Source: Trichostrongylus colubriformis
Taxonomy: Eukaryota; Nematoda; Chromadorea; Rhabditida; Trichostrongylidae
Reading direction: 5' to 3'
Length of the DNA: 64,000 bases
NCBI GenBank assembly: GCA_963978905.1
Contig: OZ022256.1
Coordinates: 42,952,001 to 43,016,000 of the forward strand
Each line of letters opens with the position of its first letter. Within the stretch, counting starts at the first letter, position 1. The position numbers and the translations under genes are program-made. The notes beneath the pieces are model-generated. The model had not been told where the DNA came from. It did not search any database and was given only the letters and a program-made list of their open reading frames with translations. Below are positions 11,653 to 23,879 of the stretch, in pieces.

Positions 11653-12482
11653 TAGTTTAAATCACGTGGAATCAAATGCTGCGATAGTGTTATCACACTT
11701 TGCGGCTTTGTACAAGGTTCCTGATTAGTTGAACATGATAAGATAGGAGTGGAATCATTTTGAGGAGTTTTTGATTTGTTACGGGCTGCTTGTTCATTCC
11801 GCAGTCTGTCCCTCTCCGATTTGGGTAGGGAAGGCCTAATGAAGAGACCAGAGACCTCAAAATATTTCAAATGCGGCGCTCGTCGCAATACTTGCTTGGC
11901 ATAGAAAGAGGAGGGAAACACAACTTTCAACAATCTGAAATGATTACTATTGGCTCGTCTTAGGCGATATACCGAAGTAGGTGCACAATCTATAGATAAA
12001 TGATCAAGCATACTCTTCACACATTGAAAATCATGAGTAACACGAGCAGATGACAAGGAGAGATTGCTTTCGACTACACCAGCAATAATCACAGGACGGG
12101 AACGCTCAACATCATCAAATTGGTAGAGAGGAGGATTAGGCGTTGATTGCTGCGGGGACTGTAAGATAGAATCAGAATGATCGGAACGCTCATTAGAGAG
12201 CTTGGAAAGCTTTTCTTTGAGGAGAGAGTTTTCGAGTCTCAAGGATTTAACTTCATCAGTAAGTTCCCTACATAGCTGGATAACAGCTTGTGTTTGTTTT
12301 CTATCATCAATTAGATATGAGAGAACCATTTTTAGATGGATGTTCACAGACTCATCTTCAAGCAGGGCTGATATATGACCATTGAACTCTTTTGTGGATG
12401 CAGGCGCCGAGAACTCCTTGATTTGTCGCTCTTGAGTTTCTTTCTGATTCTGAACGAAAATGGGGACCAGGGTAGTATCCAT
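11652..12482 (-). CDS. CR1 ORF1 protein (coiled coil plus RRM-like)
   Basis: The 276-residue protein starts at an ATG at 12482. Residues about 60-100 form a leucine-heptad coiled coil (LRLENSLLKEKLSKL). The middle (about 125-205) contains RPVIIAGVVE, SVYRLRR and RLLKVVF, which resembles the RNA-recognition-like fold of LINE ORF1 proteins. The tail is basic (PSLPKSERDRLRNEQAARNK). Such proteins bind the element's RNA. The frame is uninterrupted, unlike ORF2. Confidence 0.75.
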   Translation of the reverse strand: MDTTLVPIFVQNQKETQERQIKEFSAPASTKEFNGHISALLEDESVNIHLKMVLSYLIDDRKQTQAVIQLCRELTDEVKSLRLENSLLKEKLSKLSNERSDHSDSILQSPQQSTPNPPLYQFDDVERSRPVIIAGVVESNLSLSSARVTHDFQCVKSMLDHLSIDCAPTSVYRLRRANSNHFRLLKVVFPSSFYAKQVLRRAPHLKYFEVSGLFIRPSLPKSERDRLRNEQAARNKSKTPQNDSTPILSCSTNQEPCTKPQSVITLSQHLIPRDLN

Positions 12483-12526
12483 TGAGTAATTCAGGCCAAG
12501 ATAGTTTGATTAGCGATCAATAAAAT

Positions 12527-12895
12527 AGGACTGTAACACGAGATAATCGAAAAATTAGAAAGTGGACCTTGACTTGTGGCAGTTTCTTCTTATATCGCAC
12601 TGTGCCACTCTAGTGCTCGAGTATTCCCAACTGTTAAAGCCGTTGACCAAATAGTGAGATAGATGATAGACGAAATAGGGTTGTAGAGTGCTGAATGACT
12701 CAACCCACGAGATAATCAAGTATGTAACACGAGATAATCGAATAATTGGAAAGTGGACCTTGACTTGTGGCCGTTTCTTCTTATTTCGCACTGCGCCACT
12801 CTAGTGCTCGAGTATTTCCAACTGTTAAACCGTTGAGTCAAATAGTGAGATAGATGATAGACGAAGTAGGGTTGTAGAGTACTGAATGACTCAAC
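12527..12895 (-). repeat. Two tandem ~190-bp units upstream of LINE ORF1
   Basis: 'gtaacacgagataatcga' begins a unit near 12535 and again near 12726. The two copies match over about 170 bases (for example 'ctctagtgctcgagtatt' and 'gatagatgatagacgaa'). They sit directly upstream of ORF1 in element orientation. They may be 5'-UTR promoter monomers like those of some mammalian L1s (inference). Confidence 0.75.
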
Positions 12896-14070
12896 CGCAC
12901 GAGTGACCGCCAGATGAGGACAATTCACCGAGCCGGACATTGCACGTGTGCGATGCCGTTGTTGACCCCTTGTCGTACACTGCGGGACCAAATATTGTTT
13001 TTACGATATGTAACCCTGAAGGTGTTTTCTGGGTGTGATTTGGGCCCAGTACCAGCTCGTGGTAGTAATCCAAGCCAACTGGTATGTGAGGAGTTTGGTA
13101 TTCTCCCCGCAATTTGGAATTAGCCAGACAGATGCTGCTTTCTTTTAGGAAAACAATGTCCGGCTCGGTGAATTTGACACACGCAAAGCCATTTGTGAGT
13201 ATGGGCTTTGTCTGGATTTGAAGTTCTATTTCTTCGCCAAAAGCAGAAATGGCTTTCGAATTTTTCGACGTGGCCCCCGAAGCCTGACATGGTACAGATC
13301 TCTGTCTTCACTTTTGGAAGGCCAAACAGGTGGGCTACGTCTTCCTCTATGAGGGTTTTTTGCGCCCCTGAATCGAAGAAGAAAAGCACCTTTTCATAGG
13401 ATTGCTTTCTAAAGTTCCAAAGGTTGCCTTCAGCAGTCATTAATACTAGCTGAGAGGTGGCAAGGTTTTCCTCTTTGGCTTGAGGCACTTCTGTCCTCAT
13501 GTGGGTGTTGCTTGAAAAATTTCTGTGATTGTTGAAGCCATATTAAGCCTCAAAACCTTGTTATTGTTGACGCTGTGGTTGCTCAGGGGTCTGAGCGATG
13601 ATTGCTCTGCTCTGGTGTTTCCTTGATCGGAACCTCGAGCGTTCATCTCCTCCTTATCATAGTATGGATTACGAGGATGGTTTTGCCCCCTTGTCGACAT
13701 TAGATCTTTTCTAAAGCATAGTGATGCGTGGTGGTTTTGTCCACAATGAATACAGTCTGCCTTTTCGCAGACAAAGCTATTATGTTGTAAAGAGAAACAT
13801 TTCCAATAACGGTTCTCTTCTTTCAATATTTCACGACGACTGTTTTGATCTGTAACCGTTCGGCACGCCGTGGACAAATGTCGCCTATGGCAGAATATGC
13901 AGATCGTTGCGATTGGGTCGGGCATTTTGCCAGTGACTTGAGTTCACATTACTAGCATATTCGTAGCCCGGTCTGCGCTCAGCATGACCCAGCCTATTTT
14001 CCACATAGCACTTAGCGGCTATTTCTTTTTTAATATTCCGAGAAAATTCCGTTTTCTGCGTGCTTTTCAC
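12896..14070 (-). mobile_element. BEL/Pao retrotransposon gag-protease fragment
   Basis: Three minus-strand frames follow in order. At 13925-13497 are two zinc knuckles (CIFCHRRHLSTAC and CIHCGQNHHASLC, both CX2CX3HX4C), typical of BEL/Pao gag. At 13500-13120 is an aspartic protease with FFDSGAQKTLIEEDVA. At 13112-12891 is the segment after the protease, with VGLDYYHELVLG and PSGLHIVKTIFGP. Frame changes separate them. The reverse transcriptase and integrase are missing because the LINE begins at 12895. No long terminal repeats were recognised. Confidence 0.8.
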
Positions 14071-15592
14071 TTGATATTCGGGAAAGCATTGCGTTTATTT
14101 GTTTATCACTTGCATGGAATCCATTCTTTAATCCATTCAACACTCAACGCGCACCTGTGATAGTCGCAAGGACGACAAGTTATCCGCAGGTTATGAGTGA
14201 GGATATGGAGCTTGCATTTCACCGCGAACGGTGCTATTGACCTTCCTTTTCGGGTGCTATTGACCTTCCTATTTTTGAAATAGACGATTAAGCCATGCTT
14301 TTGCTATCCTGTGTTTCGTTTCAGTGCTTATTTATATATTACAATGTCTTGGAAGATTCAAGCAAGGAGGTATGGAGCAAAGCGAAGGAAGCTCTAAATT
14401 CGCGCGTAAGGCGCATTTGAAAAGCTAACAGGAATGGGGAGGGTGATGGTAGCGGACCAAGCCGTGAAGATGTTTTTAATTTAGATATTTATGACTAACA
14501 TTATATTTTTTTTTATTTGGTAACACATTGTAGGGATCCACCTCTTGTCATTTTAAATTTCGGTTTGTATGTCTAATGTAATAAATATTTTGATCGTTGT
14601 GAATTTTCAATGATTTGTTTACAATGCCACGAGACACAGTATAACAGTATAGAATTGAGTTGACGTGTCGATCAATCAATATAGCGACGCAGTGCTGGCT
14701 AAGGCAGCCAGCCTCACGCGTTCTCACAAGAATCGCAAATGTACTCACTTCATGAGTAGATCAAATAGTGCAGTGGCAGTGGTTTCACTTCGTACACTCT
14801 CAATTTCGAGAGCCGGAGGGTTCGGATCCTTCAAGGTGCACTTTGTTTGCAGACGCTGAGCTAATCTCAATGGGCGACGCCGGCAGTGTGCTGTGCACCT
14901 CTGCGTTAATACGGCTGTCAAATAGCGAAGTTGGCCCACACAAATTCCAGTGAGGAACATGAGGGCCACTTAACACTGTAATTATCTAAGATTCTAATTT
15001 AATTGGCATGTACTTCAGGTAGGGAATAACCGTGAAATTGAATGAATCTTGCTCATATGAATCGCTGAATGTCGAGCTACAGTGGTCATGTATCTCAAGA
15101 GGAATGCGGCCCGAGCCAAGGCAGTTGGCCAGCTGAGATCGATAACAAGGGGTCAACGGTGAGGGCCCGTAAACTGAGCGACAACTTAACCGTGGCTGGA
15201 GATAAATCTATCGTTCACCAGCACAGTACGTGGTAAATGAATAGGAGTAAACAGTGTGATATTATGTCTCTAAATGAATCACCGAATGACCAAATTTCAC
15301 TTTTCCAAGATTCCGTTTGTTTCAACCGAGTTTTCTTGAAGCGACAGTTCTGAAACTGCCTTCTATGAGACTACAGTTGAGACTTTCACAATTTGCCAGG
15401 TATAATTACAGTCACCTTCCAAAATCAGTTCATTTTTGCGCAGAGAAAGAAGTTTATGCAGAAAATACCGATTAAATGAAGGCGTTTGAAAGATTTGAGA
15501 CAAATAACACTCGATCCACCTACCTTGAAGAAGTCTGACAAAGTTCCTTCGCAGTACATCAACAGCAGTGATCGATTTCGAATGGCTTATTT
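14071..15592. other. No recognised gene
   Basis: This lies between the BEL/Pao gag and the right ~450-bp inverted arm. It is AT-rich in places (14470-14620), with short unconvincing frames. It may include the degenerate N-terminal part of gag, but I cannot support that. Confidence 0.35.
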
Positions 15593-18254
15593 TTCTTTAC
15601 AAAAAATACCTTTCTGACTAAGTAGGAAATTTTGAAAAAAGGGTTTACTGTAATGCCACTTTCACATTGAAATTAAGAAAAACCATTCATGAGTGGGATT
15701 AAAATGATCACGTAATCATGCTCTTGCCGAATTTATTGACATTTCTTGGTTTTAAATACCTGAACTGAAACTTTCAGCTGAAGTGGAGAGTTTACGATGC
15801 CGTCATGCCCGCGGTTACTTTCTCCCGCCTCGGAGACTCAATTTTCCATTTCCTCGAAAATGATGATAATCAGACAGAGGAAAATGAAAGTTTCCTATAC
15901 AGGGAGATTCGTCTTGACGAGCTCTAGCCATCGGTCTGTTTTTCAGGACGATTGGACCGATACTGGTATAGTTACGGCAAAAAGTCGTTCAAAAACGTGT
16001 TAACCGTGTACGACCCGTTTATTTAGTAGAACTTAGGAGCGGTATTGTGAATATAAGGTCACCCCTGAATTTTAGCTTTTCTCGACAACACTCCATTGAG
16101 GGATCTTTTCAGTCTCATAGACGGATTCCTCACCTGAAATAACCCCGTGTCCGATTTTTGGTAGCAGTCTCGTTTACCTTATATTTTTAGGAGTATTTTT
16201 TGTTTTTTTGCACCGTTTCATAATTATAAGGTCACCCTGAAAAAAGAAAAAAGTTAAGGTCCCAGCAGGTCTGTGACGGTAGATTTGTCTTCCAAATACA
16301 TCTTCGAATACATATTCAATCGTCTTGTGGCTAGCTTCTATGTTCCGAGAGAAAAGCCCAGATTTGGGATTCTTGCGATGCTAGGCTCAGTTTGAGAGCC
16401 ATTCCAAAAAGAATCGGAAGATACCTGTGCTCAGTTAGATGACATCTGAGAGATTCGGTGTCTTAAGATGTTTTTCAGGCTCTGGATTCCCACGTGAGAT
16501 TATTACCATTAACGAGGAAAGGAAGGCATTGTGGGGGGCACTCTCCTACAGCACCTCCTCCATGGACCAGATTTGTTTGGAGTTGAACCATCCTTAGTCT
16601 GGAATCACAGCGTGTACAGCAGCGAGGAAGGAGCAGAAACATCACTGAAGAAATAATGAAGTAGTTTCCGAGGCTTACAGCACACCATAGGGCGGAACGA
16701 CTTCAATTCATAAAGTTGTTCTTGAGCCACGGATTGAACGGAACTGTATTTGTATGGCAATTGCACCCTGCATGCGAATAATTCCATCCGAATTGTACTT
16801 TTGAGTCTGAAAATACTCTATTTGTATGGTGCTGACGGGTAGAGGTAGTACAAGCTTGGTCTGGAAAGTGCGTCGATCTAGCGGAGCCTCGGCATTTTTT
16901 CTGGGAGAAGGGTGATGGCCTGAATGGTTTTCGGCAATGAGGTTGTATTGAACCTTGCCTTCAAAACCTGCAGAATGGACTCCAGAGACTGCTAGAAGAT
17001 CTTACGAAGGAATCAGTTGCCTTTTGGAGTCGACCCACTCTTTATAATTGCGTCTAACAGCATGATAAGGCTGTTGTTCACGTAGGTTATTCAACGGAAT
17101 CGTGGTTAAAGTTCCGAAATACGGACCTCCAGCAATAGATAACATGCAGTCTTGATCTCAGCTCTATTGGGGAGACCTGGAAGACATCGCCACAAAAATA
17201 TTTACCCCAATGATCGCCAGTTCTAGGAAGCGAAGCTGCTGAAACAGGCAATTGGAAGACTGGAACAATATCTGTGGTAAGGCTCTTCGAAATTTCCTTT
17301 CTACTTCCTCAAACGGCTGGTTGATGTCGTTCTCAAACAGGAGGGAACCATAGATTATAGCTCCTTCGAATGCGCTGTTAACTCTAGCAAATCTTCTCTT
17401 TCTTCGGAGTGACCTTATAATTATGAAACGGCACAAAAATCAGAAAATATTTATAGAAAAATCGGGCTACAAGGTAATGTCATCAAAACTAGTATGGAAG
17501 GGTTTTCTGTGGTGGGGAATCTGTGAAAAATTCTTGAAAAATTTTCGGCTGGCTGTGTGTCCTGAAAACCGGAAATTTGGGGGTGACCTTATAATTATGA
17601 AACGCACTGTATACAATCCTTTGAAAAAATGGCAGAAAATTTGGTTTCCTTTGAGCACCTTCAGTTTTATGGTAGGAGCTGACAAATGGATCGACGGCGC
17701 AACGAGTATGATATACGATAAAGTACGTAAGTGTAGTCCTTCTATAATCGTGAATTATGCAAAACTGGACTACTGTGGAATTAACTCGTACCTGCACTGT
17801 CCTCGTAAGCTATTAGCTTTTCCTCAGTTTTTGAGCAACTGTACATCAAATCCGTATTTTAATACCAGGTCGCTTTCAATATATATAGCCGTATAGTAGT
17901 GAATGGTATTAAACCAAATTTCTAATTCCGTCTTCGAATGCTGATGTAGTCGGAATGGGGATAGACCCCACTTATGCCGCAACTCGTGGACAGGATAAGA
18001 CCTGGACTGAGATCCGAGGACATCGAAAACATCGATGTCCCTCCAAAACACGTTTGTCATCGAGCCATGTGTTGCGAAATACCGTTCCTCACATGGTATT
18101 GTACCGTAAACAATACCCTCGATGACGAAATATTTCTCCAAAAGTGGGAAAGCAGCACTTATACGTTCACATATGGCAGTAGTTTAGTATTATGGATGCA
18201 TGGATGGGCGATAATTCGATACTGCACATGAAATGATGTTAACGCTAAGGCGTC

Positions 18255-18362
18255 GATGAACAAGAGAGTTCAAGCTTGGGCGAGGAAAGCCTATATTCAG
18301 CCATTAATGAGACGGCAGGGGTCAGCCATAGCGAGTTCCTATGTGTTTTGGGTCTCAACGGT
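18255..18362 (+). repeat. Direct copy of 25329-25440
   Basis: Both start with 'gatgaacaagagagttcaag' and continue through 'tatattcagcc', 'aatga.acgg', 'gagttcctatgtgttttggg' and 'aacggt', with scattered differences. At 25329 the copy lies exactly at the inner edge of the long inverted arm. Confidence 0.7.
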
Positions 18363-18689
18363 AACTGTACAGATTCTCTCAACATACAGCAGATCTGAAT
18401 ACTCCAACTGGACATAAATGAAAGAGGTCGAGCTTACCAACGTTTAGTTGATGGGCAAATAGACATCGATCATCGCCGAAAGCACCGAGATGTTTTCATA
18501 TAAGCGATGTTCGCTCACTTGTATTGTAATGGGCATTTCTCTGGAAGTATGAGAAGAGAAGGGCAGAAGCCAAACTTGCCCACCAACTAGGTGTTGGTAA
18601 GCTCAACCTAATCCATTTAAATCATATTAGAGTATTTACATCCGCAGTATGTCGATAGAATCTATATATTGACCGTTTACTTTCACACC

Positions 18690-19027
18690 CTAAACACATT
18701 GGAATTCGGTAAATGGGTGACAGTGCGTCAGAAGGTCCAACCAGGTGGTCGTGTCTAGTGAGCTGTGAGAAACGCTCGATCGTTTCATTATTAACTGGGC
18801 GAACTTGCAATGGGACCATCAAAAAACTCACCGAAGCGTTGACCCAGTACGTGCATCCTGACACAATTATACCCTCTTCCCGCGTCGCGGAAGAGCGTTT
18901 TCCGGAAGCGCTCAATTTCCTACCCTTGTCCGCTTTCATGAGCCATCCTCAACGGTACGTAGATGTACGCGGCTGCGAATGCGTATGCTCTTCGCAGGCG
19001 GAGACGTTAAAAGACTCAATAGGTTGA
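18690..19027 (+). pseudogene. Possible Merlin/IS1595-type transposase fragment
   Basis: The plus-strand frame 18713-19027 contains WSCLVSCEKRSIVSLLTGRT and, after a spacer, LTEALTQYVHPDTII. The spacing recalls the 'R-T-A-T-L ... PGTTI' block of Merlin-type DDE transposases. The catalytic serine/aspartate context after 'PDTII' is not conserved. No inverted ends were found. I hold this as weak similarity only. Confidence 0.25.
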
Positions 19028-21386
19028 AGTGTGCCTTTGAATCGATTTCTACTGCTTTTTGTGCTTTCCAAACCACTCCTTCCATCTCCACAACGGAAAT
19101 TCTTCTGGGTTGCAAACATTGATTACTAGCTATGGCATTTCCCGCTGTGATGTCGTCCACATTGTTTTCCTATGTCATTCATTGCGTATACTTTATGTAG
19201 GAGGCACAAGAAAGTATCTGCGAGTATGACGGCATCGCAAACTCACCGCTTCAGCTGGTGCTAACTACAACGTCAGCCAGGTATGTCTCACACGTAGCGA
19301 GTCATGTGGAAAATCGTGCGCTAAATACTGTATTGCCCATAAGTTTTGCAAAATCGGCAGACTGCCGCGAGAAAATGTGCTGTAATACACCGTTTTGCCA
19401 CAGTAGAGTTTGCTCAATTGCTGTGAAAATCAGACCAATGGATAGAGCTCTTCATAAAGAACAATGTATACTGTAGAATGTGTGTAATATTTACAAAGTA
19501 TACATACTATTTTCTGCCAGATCATGTTCATTTTCGAAAAAAATGGAAAATTGACTCTCCGAGGCACAAGAAGGTATCTTTGGATGATGATATCGCAAAC
19601 TCCCCGCTTCAGCTGGTGTTTATGTACACACAATTCAAAGTAGAAATCATCATACTCTATATATAAACCAGAAGATTGGTGTGTTTGTTTGTCTGTCTGC
19701 GTGTGTGTGTCTGTCTGTCCGCTCACCGCACAATGCATGCTTAACTGAACTGCTGTCTGGAGATGTCGGGCAAGTTGGAATTGGGTAGGGACTTACCAAA
19801 GCGTACAGAGCACATAAGAACTAAGCCTAGCTCCGCCCACTGTAGGCGGGGCTTTGTGGAAATCCGCTCACCTCATAGTGGATTCTTAACTAAACTGCTG
19901 TCTGGAAAGGTCAAGCATGTTAGAATTTGGTAGAGGCTGACCCAAGTGTACAGAGCACATAAGAATTAGGTCTAGCTCGCCCACTGTGTGCGGGGCTTGC
20001 GCGGAGACTGCCGGTGTTCGAATTTAAGTCCACCTCAGGTTCCAAAAAACAGGCAAGCTAGGAATGGACCTGTAGAGGTCGGGCAAGTTAGGGATGGGTT
20101 GGGGTGAGCCAAAATGTACGGAGCACATGAGAGGCAAGTTAGGAATGAAATCAATTCCATCATCATACTCTATATATAGAGCAGAAGTTTGGTGTACTTG
20201 TGTGTGCGTGTGTGTGCCCGTTTGTTTGTCACATAATCTACTCTCAACTCTACTGCAACGTGGAGAGGCGGGCAAGTTGGAGATGGGTAGTGGTTGACCA
20301 AAGTGTGCGAAGCTCATTAAGGGCCAAGCCTTGCTCCACCCACCGTGAGCGGGGCTTGCGCAGAAATAGTCAAAAAATCGGTTGAATTAAGAGTGGGCCG
20401 GTAGAGATCGGGCGTTAGAATTCGGTAGGGCCTCAACTCTATCCTGGAAGGGTAGGGCGAGTTAGGAGTGGGTAGGGGCTGACTTAAGCGTACAGAGCAC
20501 ATAAGAATTAAGCTAGCTCTGCCCACCATGGGCGGGGCTTGCGCCGAAATTGATGAGTGCACAAATTTAAGTCCTCGCCTGAGTGCCAAAATCGGGAAGT
20601 CAGGAATGGGTCTGTTGAGGTCATGCGTGTAAGGACTGGATAGGGACTGACCAAAGTGTCGGGAGCAAACAAGAAGCAAGTCAGGAACGGGCCTGTAGAG
20701 GTAGGGCAAGTTAGGATAGCGTAGGGAACAATACAAGTGTACGCCCAGCCCAGTGTAAGCCTAGTTAGTCTGCTCGAGGACGGCTGGAAAGCGGAGACCC
20801 TTCCGAATGTCTTAAAATCAACAGCAAAACGCAATCCTTTAGTGTGGTGCTCACCGCCAGAGAAACAGAGCCTCATCTACTTTCCATCTTTCGGAGTAGT
20901 AATCCTCATAGTTCCACTTCCCGGCATACGAACTCCATGATCGCGGCGACAGAGATCCTGTAGCGGAGTAATTCTTGCACTGTTTTCCCTGTTCTGATAT
21001 TCCACGTTGCGAGCCTGGGTGTCTTTTTCGATGACAGAAGGTTCTTTGGTAGGAGATCAGTCGCATACTATCCATCGACATCCTAGTCCGATGCCTAAGC
21101 ATTGGCTTCCCCGAATGTGGTAGCTTTAACGAAATCCTTGTGATTCCTCCATGTGGTTACATGCCACATTCTACGACCTCTGCGGGGTTCCACCTTCCTC
21201 CTTTGTCTGAGCCTAAGGCCGGCTGCGGTTACCCACAGGCGGAGTTAAAGCACAACTAATAAGTTGAACTAATAGAAAGCAAGATAAACAAGAAAGTGAG
21301 TCAATTGAAACCTTGTTGCGTGCGGCTCTTCGACTGGCTCATCGTGGAGATGAAAACATCAGTTCCAACATGAGTAGCTGATGAAA

Positions 21387-21452
21387 GCATAGTGGTTCAG
21401 TGGTAGAATGCTCGCCTGGCGGTTGGCCCGGGTGCGTCTGCCTGCCGATGCA
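21387..21452 (+). pseudogene. tRNA-Gly pseudogene lacking the anticodon arm
   Basis: 'gtggttcagtggtagaatgc' matches the D-arm and A box of eukaryotic tRNA-Gly(GCC). 'ggcccgggtgcg' and the terminal 'ccgatgca' match its T-arm and acceptor 3' strand. About a dozen bases that should carry the anticodon are missing after 'tcgcctg', and the B box is altered (ggtgcgtctg). It is bounded by direct repeats of 'ggctcatcgtggagatga' (21337 and 21490). It cannot make a functional tRNA and may be tRNA-derived SINE material. Confidence 0.7.
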
Positions 21453-22162
21453 TAAAAAACTGTGGTTGGCGAGTAGTTCAGTGGCTCATCGTGGAGATGA
21501 GAAAAACGGTTCCAACATAGTAGACAGCAGACAGCTATGAGGCAGACTTTGTGCTTTCAAATGATTTACCTCTTGCTTACTACTGACAGGTACGGATGTG
21601 TGTGATGCCCAGATTCTAAGCCAGCCAACCGATTCCTTGACGTCTTTTGGTGAAAACGTGGCTACACCAGCGCAAGCTTAGGGCTCAACTGCTGCTAGTC
21701 TCTGTACAGACCAAATGCCAATGTCCCTACAATGAAGTCACACAGCCCCTATCCCCCGGTCATGCCTTTGATGATAGGTGAAGGTCGAGGCGTTCTATTT
21801 ATATTCACTGGATGCACTGTTGCCAGTTACGAAGGTACGGCACAAATCCACATTGAGGTCTCAGTATTTACCATTATTATAAATACTGGATCATACTCTA
21901 TATATAAAGCAGAAGTTTGGTGTGTTTTAGAATGCTCCATAATCGACTCTCTTTTAATCTTGGCATTGATAGACACTATGGCTAAGTTGTTTTTGAGCCT
22001 TCCAAGACTCACGATCTTATTTATTCGAGGCTAACGTTTCGGCGTCTTCGCCTTCCTCAGAGCCTGAAAAGCCGGAAAAACATGAAACCTAATTCAATCC
22101 AAGACTTTCACAATCCCGAGAACTTTTCAACAGAGTGCTAAACCAGCTCTCGGTATCAATCA

Positions 22163-22200
22163 ATGTTTGTTTGGTGTGTTTGTTTCTCTGTGTGTGTGTG

Positions 22201-22237
<37 letters not shown>

Positions 22238-22280
22238 GTCAGTCAGTCAGTCTGTCTGTCTGTCTGTCTCTCTGTCCGCT
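22163..22280 (+). repeat. CTGT/TGTC microsatellite
   Basis: Runs of gtct/tgtc follow a short TG run and end at 'ccgctcacctcataatgc'. It is a smaller version of the locus at 22742. Confidence 0.8.
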
Positions 22281-22741
22281 CACCTCATAATGCATTCTTA
22301 ACTAAACTGCTGTCTGGAGAGGTCGGGCAAGATGGGATTGGGTAGGGGCTTATGTAAGCGTACAGAGCACATAAGAACTAAGCCTAGCTCCGCACACCGT
22401 GGGCGGGGCTTGCGTGGAAATCCGCTCACCGCATAATGCGTTCTTAACTGAACTGCTGTCTGGAGAGGTCGCGCAATTTAGAGTTGGGTCGGGGCTGACC
22501 TAAGGGTACAGAGCACATAAGAACTAGCTCCACCCACTGTGGGCGGAGCTTGCGCGGAAACGGCCGGTGCTGGAATTTGGGTCCACGCTCAGGTTCCAAC
22601 AATCAGGCAAGCTAGGATTGGGCCTGTAGAAGTCGGGCAAGTTAGGAATGGGTTGGAGTAGGCAAAAATGTACGGAGCATATGAGAGGCAAGTAAGGAAT
22701 GGAATCATACTCTATCAACTCTATATATAAAGCAGAAGTTT

Positions 22742-23021
<280 letters not shown>

Positions 23022-23879
23022 CGCTCACCGCATAATATCTCACGTCGCAGTAAAGCTGGGATCCTGAATTTTTAAGGTAATGTAGGGGTGTTAACGGGAC
23101 ATCAATGGTGAGGGAACGGAAGTGATAGCAACTGATAAGGGCTGATAAGGAGCCTCGAAAGGCGAATGGCGACGCAGCTGTGTTGTGATGGGCCGGTAAG
23201 GAAAGGAGGCATTACCCAGGGATACACCGAGGGTACCCATGTCACTACCACAGTCCATCGTCAACCATTTACAACCTCTCTGCACCACATACACCCCTAT
23301 CTCATTGTTATGATGCCTCAACTGAACTGCTGTCTGGAAAGGTCGGGCATGTTAGGATTGGGTAGGTGCTGACCTGCGCGGAGACTGCCGGTTTTCAAAT
23401 TTAAGTCCACCTCAGGTTCCAAAAAACAGGCAAGCTAGGAATGGACCTGTAGAGGTCGGGCAAGTTAGGGATGGGTTGGGGTGAGCCAAAATGTACGGAG
23501 CACATGAGAGGCAAGCTAAAACCAGAAGTTTGGTGTGTTTGTGTGTGTGTGTGTGCATGTGTCCGTTTTTTGTCACATAATCTACTCTCAACTCAATGGC
23601 AACGTGGAGAGGTCGGGCATGTTGGGGATGGGTAGGGGTTGACCGAAGTGTGCGGAGCTCATTAAGGTCTAAGCCTAGCTCCGCCCAGCGTGAGCGGGGC
23701 TTGCGCGGACATGGTTGAAAAAATCGGCTAAATCAAGAGTGGGCCTGTAGGGATCGGGCAAGTTAAGACTCGGTAGGGCCTCATCTCATCTGTGTCCTGG
23801 AGGGTCGCGCGAGTTAGGAGTGGGTAGGGGCTGACCTAAGCGTACAGAGCATATAAGAACTAAGCCCAGCTCCGCCCAC

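Larger units (their letters stand above)
9000..12895 (-). mobile_element. CR1-like non-LTR retrotransposon (LINE)
   Basis: Read on the minus strand, it has two tandem ~190-bp units (12895-12527), then ORF1 (12482-11652), then an ORF2 with APE-type endonuclease and reverse transcriptase (11652-9036). ORF2 is broken by frameshifts near 10700 and 10090 and appears to lack part of its C-terminal region, so this copy is probably inactive. It adjoins the BEL/Pao fragment, whose protease-side coding stops at about 12896. This suggests that one element inserted into the other. Confidence 0.8.
8132..16048. mobile_element. Large element with ~450-bp terminal inverted repeats
   Basis: Bases 8132-8590 are the inverse of 15593-16048 with few differences. 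Shared landmarks are 'aataccgctcctaagttct' and 'aacgggtcgtacacgg' at the outer edge and 'acctttctgactaagtagg' at the inner edge. The pair bounds a 7-kb interior that carries a CR1 LINE and a BEL/Pao gag-protease fragment, both on the minus strand. No transposase that could mobilise it is recognised, so it is a non-autonomous carrier or a fold-back duplication. Related end fragments occur at 19200-19260 and 19550-19620. Confidence 0.65.
8116..17617. mobile_element. Tc-like DNA transposon carrying a nested 7.9-kb insertion
   Basis: The right end at 17583-17615 reads 'gtgaccttataattatg' then 'aaacgcactgta'. Its inverse, 'tacagtgcgtttcat', starts at 8118 but breaks off at about 8131. The missing rest ('ataaggtcacccctg') resumes at about 16050. 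So one element (8118-8131 plus 16049-17615, about 1.6 kb) has been split by a large insertion. Flanking TA dinucleotides fit a Tc1/mariner TA duplication. The terminal motif also occurs again inside each end ('caccgtttcataattataag' at 16220 and its inverse at 17408), so the inverted repeats are long, about 200 bp. An interior minus-strand frame (17436-17164: FEGAIIYGSL, FEEVERKFRRAL) faintly resembles a Tc1-type helix-turn-helix. No catalytic triad is readable. Confidence 0.6.
17618..19200. other. Mostly unrecognised; contains repeat and Merlin-like pieces
   Basis: 17618-18250 shows no gene I recognise. 18255-18362 is a near copy of 25329-25440. 18690-19027 has weak transposase similarity and is listed separately. 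19200-19620 contains two short relatives of the 450-bp inverted arms found at 8.1 and 15.6 kb. Confidence 0.4.
19650..22700. repeat. Field of dispersed repeat modules
   Basis: Repeated modules include 'gctccgcccac' with its inverse 'gtgggcggggc' as a small hairpin, 'gggcaagttaggaatggg', 'gtacagagcacataag', and the junction 'atactctatatata' plus 'gcagaagtttgg' followed by a TG or CTGT microsatellite. The same modules build the arms at 22.7-25.3 and 35.3-38.5 kb. No host gene is seen. 20737-21380 and 21530-21890 hold no feature I recognise apart from the tRNA-like sequence. Confidence 0.7.
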
